Shown piece by piece: positions 62,165 through 64,000 of a DNA stretch of 64,000 bases (position 1 is its first letter; every line of letters begins with the position of its first letter). Source of the stretch: Parapedobacter defluvii (GTDB lineage Bacteria > Bacteroidota > Bacteroidia > Sphingobacteriales > Sphingobacteriaceae); the NCBI RefSeq assembly GCF_014642075.1, contig NZ_BMIK01000009.1:141278-205277 (forward strand), in the 5' to 3' direction. Position numbers and translations under genes: made by a program. The notes under the pieces are model-generated. The model searched no databases. It saw nothing but the letters and a program-made list of their open reading frames with translations, and was not told where the DNA came from.

Positions 62165-62370
62165 CTGAGCTATAATGGTGTATGGCAAGGCGCGCGAAAT
62201 GAGCAAAAGCACAGTTTACTAAAGGTAAATGAGCATTTTGCGAATGAGTGCAACGCAGTCAGGCGCCATTAGAGACAGACACTTAGAGGCTGCTTGTACA
62301 GCCATAGGGTGAGGTCAGGTTGACACTCACTGAATACTTTTTTCTATTGCAGATTCGGGGCTTTGTTTAT
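62165..62370 (+). ncRNA. Candidate tracrRNA-like guide scaffold of the dCas12f system
   Basis: A structured stretch between the dCas12f gene and the repeat array, which is where Cas12f tracrRNAs lie. A hairpin at about 62200-62245 has CAAAA/TTTTG and TTTAC/GTAAA arms. Then comes a stem GGCTGCTTGTACAGCC (62289-62304), very close to GGGCUGCUUGCAUCAGCC of the Un1Cas12f1 tracrRNA as I remember it, a hairpin GTGAG-GTCA/TGAC-CTCAC (62310-62331), and GAATACTTTTTTC. The word GGGGCTTTGT (62357-62366) can pair with ACAGACCCC of the repeat (one bulge and one G-U), and AUACUUUUUUC with GAAAGGUAU. Ends are approximate; 5' end uncertain. Confidence 0.72.
62284..62349 (+). repeat. Direct repeat copy 1 (tracrRNA core)
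   Basis: TTAGAGGCTGCTTGTACAGC and what follows to about 62349 recur at 63625-63689 with only a few substitutions (A to G at two places) and a small change in the T run. The hairpin GTGAG...CTCAC is kept in both, with the change GTCA to GTCG still able to pair by G-U. Two copies lie about 1.34 kb apart and flank the array and the HEPN/MNT genes. Confidence 0.9.
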
Positions 62371-62418
62371 TCGCGGATTTGCTGGTGAATTAGAGAACTA
62401 ATGTGTATGCAATCCAAT

Positions 62419-62864
62419 AGGGTGAGTCGTTTCGATTTGAAAGGTATATACAACAGGAGTGGTGAAGCGGCAGGTTTTTTATGCGGTGTTACAGACCCCA
62501 ATTTGAAAGGTATATACAACCCCAAACCGGGTCGCTGTCCACATTGATTAGGTGTTGCAGACCCCAATTTGAAAAGGTATATACAACGCGTAGATGTTGC
62601 TTATTTGTTTTCTCACCGGGTGTTATTGACCCCGATTAGAAAGGTATCTACAACGAGCCCTTTAAAAAGGATTACAATCCGGGCGGTGTTACAGACCCCA
62701 ATTGAAAGGTATATACAATCGATATAACTCAGCATCTGTTTGGTATGGTGTTCCAGACCCAAATTTGAAAGGTATTATTTTGGCTGTTAGCTTTTAGCCA
62801 TTAGCTGATAGCCGATTTCTGAAAGCCGATAACTGTAACGACCCCAATTTGAAAGGGACACAAC
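62419..62864. CRISPR. Degenerate type V-F-like CRISPR array (seven repeats)
   Basis: The full repeat is 36 nt and is best at 62485-62520; it begins GGTGTTACAGACCCC and ends TTTGAAAGGTATATACAAC. Copies: 62419-62454 (5' half worn), 62485-62520, 62551-62587 (37 nt), 62619-62654, 62685-62719 (35 nt), 62747-62782 (3' half worn), 62831-62864 (worn). Spacers are 62455-62484 (30), 62521-62550 (30), 62588-62618 (31), 62655-62684 (30), 62720-62746 (27); the last gap is about 48 and holds REP-like sequence. The 3' end resembles the GAAGGAAUGCAAC tail and the 5' end the GUUGCAGAACCC of Cas12f1 repeats. No cas1/cas2 is nearby. Confidence 0.88.
62778..62838. repeat. REP-like AGCTGATAGC element inside the array
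   Basis: Sequence such as GGCTGTTAGCTTTTAGCCAT and TTAGCTGATAGCCGATTTCT, then GAAAGCCGATAAC, is made of short GCT/AGC palindromic words. A related string (GAGCTGACTGCTGATCGC) lies at 62094-62118 downstream of dCas12f. Dispersed elements of this look occur between genes in Sphingobacteria. It lengthens the last spacer gap and cuts the 3' half of the sixth repeat, so it probably inserted into, or recombined with, the array. Confidence 0.45.
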
Positions 62865-62965
62865 TGTGGGAACTCAAGACGGAGAGAAAGCCATTTAGCT
62901 TATCTTCAAATTTTATACGGAAACACTTTTTCCATTGTAAAAAAGTATTTTGTATTTTTGAGACA

Positions 62966-63256
62966 ATGGAAGCGGTCAGCAAAATAAAGTCCCAGTTGAG
63001 ACGGTTGAAACCACAATTGGCGTCAAAGTATGGTGTTAATGAGCTTGGATTGTTCGGCTCCATCACCCGCGATGATTTTTCAACCGATAGTGATGTCGAT
63101 ATCGTCGTAGATTTTGATAGGTCTATTGGCGTTGAGTTCATTGATTTAGCCAATGAACTGGAGGCAATCCTGCACCGAAAAGTAGATTTGATATCCAAAA
63201 AAGGAATAAAACCTAAATACCTAAAGGAAATACAAAAAGACCTCATTTATGTCTAA
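62966..63256 (+). CDS. MNT-type nucleotidyltransferase antitoxin (MntA-like)
   Basis: 96 residues from the Met at 62966 (an upstream in-frame Met at 62849 lies in the array tail and is unlikely). The minimal nucleotidyltransferase motif is GLFGSITRDDFSTDSDVDIV (GSxxR...SDxD), with VDLISKKGIKPKYLKE at the end. MNT partners of HEPN toxins neutralise them by adding AMP groups to the toxin. The stop overlaps the HEPN start by 8 bp, so the pair is coupled. Confidence 0.9.
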   Translation: MEAVSKIKSQLRRLKPQLASKYGVNELGLFGSITRDDFSTDSDVDIVVDFDRSIGVEFIDLANELEAILHRKVDLISKKGIKPKYLKEIQKDLIYV

Positions 63257-63596
63257 ACGTGCGCCAGCGCTCTTGATAGACGACATGCTGGAATGCATCG
63301 AAAAGATCAACAGCTATCTTGAAGGGCTTACGTTTGAGCAATTCATAGACGATAACAAAACCACCGATGCCGTAGTCAGAAATTTCGAGATTATTGGAGA
63401 AGCCGCCAATAGATTACCTGACGAGTTTAGGCATCGATTCTCCGATATCGATTGGCAGCGTATCCGCGGTTTCCGAAACCGAATTGTCCACGATTATATG
63501 GGTATTGATTTCCAGATTGTGTGGACGATTATTGAAAGATACCTCCCTGATCTCAAAAAGCAGTTGCTTTCTGCTAAAGAAGCCCGCTCTGGTTAA
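63249..63596 (+). CDS. HEPN-domain toxin (HepT-like)
   Basis: 115 residues. The RNase motif Rx4HxY is seen in GFRNRIVHDYMGIDFQIVW, with upstream NFEIIGEAANRLPDEF and a long helix IDDMLECIEKINSYLEGL, as in DUF86/HepT proteins. HEPN toxins cut RNA such as tRNA when not modified by the MNT partner encoded just upstream. The pair lies between the dCas12f guide array and a second degenerate guide locus. Confidence 0.9.
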   Translation: MSKRAPALLIDDMLECIEKINSYLEGLTFEQFIDDNKTTDAVVRNFEIIGEAANRLPDEFRHRFSDIDWQRIRGFRNRIVHDYMGIDFQIVWTIIERYLPDLKKQLLSAKEARSG

Positions 63597-63624
63597 GTAA
63601 GCTGGTTATACTAAATCCAACATT

Positions 63625-63740
63625 TTAGAGGCTGCTTGTACAGCCGTAGGGTGAGGTCGGGTTGACACTCACTGAATACTTTTTTATTGGAACACGGATG
63701 ACACAGACGTGCTAATTGTCGGCAGATTCATCTTTGAGCT
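63625..63740 (+). ncRNA. Second, degenerate tracrRNA-like core
   Basis: 63625-63689 repeats the core at 62284-62349 (GGCTGCTTGTACAGCC stem and the GTGAG/CTCAC hairpin followed by a T run). After about 30 unrelated bases, GCAGATTC (63722-63729) and CTTTG (63732-63736) match GCAGATTC-GGGG-CTTTG of copy 1 but lack the GGGG that would pair with the repeat's CCCC. The long 5' hairpin of copy 1 has no counterpart upstream, which is HEPN coding sequence. It looks like a partial duplicate in decay. Confidence 0.6.
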
Positions 63741-63775
63741 ATATGCAACAAACTAGCACTTTCAAGTAAGACTTT

Positions 63776-63933
63776 GTCCCCAAACGCCTATATTTAAATA
63801 GTGCATACAATGACGAGGTAATAGGATTAAGTACCCAACTATTAGTCTAATTTGAAAAGTGTGTACAATGGCAGGGCCTGTTGATTATTATGATGAAAGG
63901 AACAGACCACAATTAGAAGGGAGAGTGTAAAAT
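63776..63933. CRISPR. Repeat relics downstream of the second tracrRNA-like core
   Basis: Three worn matches to the 36-nt repeat: 63776-63811 (GTCCCCAA ... GTGCATACAAT), 63841-63869 (TAATTTGAAAAGTGTGTAC then AAT) and 63902-63933 (ACAGACCACAATTAGAAGG ... GTAAAAT). The 3' ends are 58 and 64 bp apart, near the 66-bp period of the first array. They would hardly fold as proper guides now; this is most likely a second array that lost selection. Confidence 0.5.
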
Positions 63934-64000
63934 GAACTGTGTCAAGATTAGTAAATAAGTATTAATTTTAGACATAGTAATTATGGAGATCAGAGAAACG

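Larger units (their letters stand above)
63597..64000. other. Right-end non-coding region
   Basis: Past the HEPN stop I see no gene up to the edge. The stretch contains the second tracrRNA-like core and the repeat relics listed separately; the last 65 bases are AT-rich and unassigned. Confidence 0.5.

Noticed and set aside
62367..62567. Open frame on the minus strand across the array
   Set aside because: Its peptide is just translated repeats (YIPFKLGSVTPHK and similar occurring again), typical of a CRISPR array.

Overview
The window looks like chromosome of a Bacteroidota species, most likely of the Sphingobacteriaceae (Pedobacter/Parapedobacter/Olivibacter-like). The reasons are several ECF sigma/anti-sigma pairs, DUF1080 and Gfo/Idh/MocA glycan genes, a PVC-type CxxCH heme protein, promoter boxes of the Bacteroidota type (TAnnTTTG), and few Shine-Dalgarno sequences. 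No rRNA, tRNA, transposase or integrase gene was seen.

Region 1 (1-12.8 kb) is mostly ordinary chromosome: two minus-strand ECF sigma/anti-sigma operons, an RlmI-like rRNA methyltransferase, a class III aminotransferase, a transketolase split into two subunits, a GDSL esterase, a NifU-like Fe-S protein, adenylosuccinate lyase and a short-chain dehydrogenase. Region 2 (12.8-25.7 kb) is a sugar-derivative catabolic locus in two plus-strand operons. The first encodes SDR, ROK kinase, SIS isomerase, FAD oxidoreductase, phosphotriesterase-family hydrolase and DUF1080; the second encodes sugar-phosphate isomerase-like, CxxCH heme propeller, DUF1080 and Gfo/Idh/MocA. An AraC regulator lies between them. 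Both operons carry the same 21-bp operator-like box exactly 18 bp upstream of a TAnnTTTG -7 element, so they are probably one regulon.

Region 3 (25.7-55.9 kb) collects stress and envelope genes: response regulators, topoisomerase IB, AI-2E and BrkB membrane proteins, an MFS carrier, DUF421, a baeRF-like protein, a phospholipase D-type synthase, two DUF2383 paralogues, a PAS/GAF histidine kinase and an MscS channel. Inside it is an ADP-heptose and glycosyltransferase cluster with GT4-GmhA fusion, GmhB, HldE, two GT9, a GT2 and a NodU-type carbamoyltransferase. Region 4 (56-59 kb) holds a glycosyltransferase, a further ECF sigma with a small partner, and a ClpP.

Region 5 (59-64 kb) is the accessory island and the most exciting part. 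It contains divergent HTH genes, then a co-directional set of small HTH, ECF-like sigma factor (interrupted by one frameshift in this sequence) and a 364-aa Cas12f relative. The Cas12f relative has lost the RuvC-I Asp and RuvC-II Glu and ends before the zinc ribbon and RuvC-III. Downstream are a tracrRNA-like structured region, whose anti-repeat can pair with the CRISPR repeat, and a decaying array of 36-nt type V-F-like repeats. No cas1, cas2 or active nuclease is present. A HEPN/MNT toxin-antitoxin pair follows, then a second degenerate copy of the tracrRNA core with repeat relics. The arrangement fits a nuclease-dead Cas12f that uses guide RNA to bring a dedicated sigma factor, and hence RNA polymerase, to chosen promoters, that is, RNA-guided transcription rather than immunity. 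I recall recent reports of dCas12f-sigma pairs in Bacteroidota but cannot check them here.
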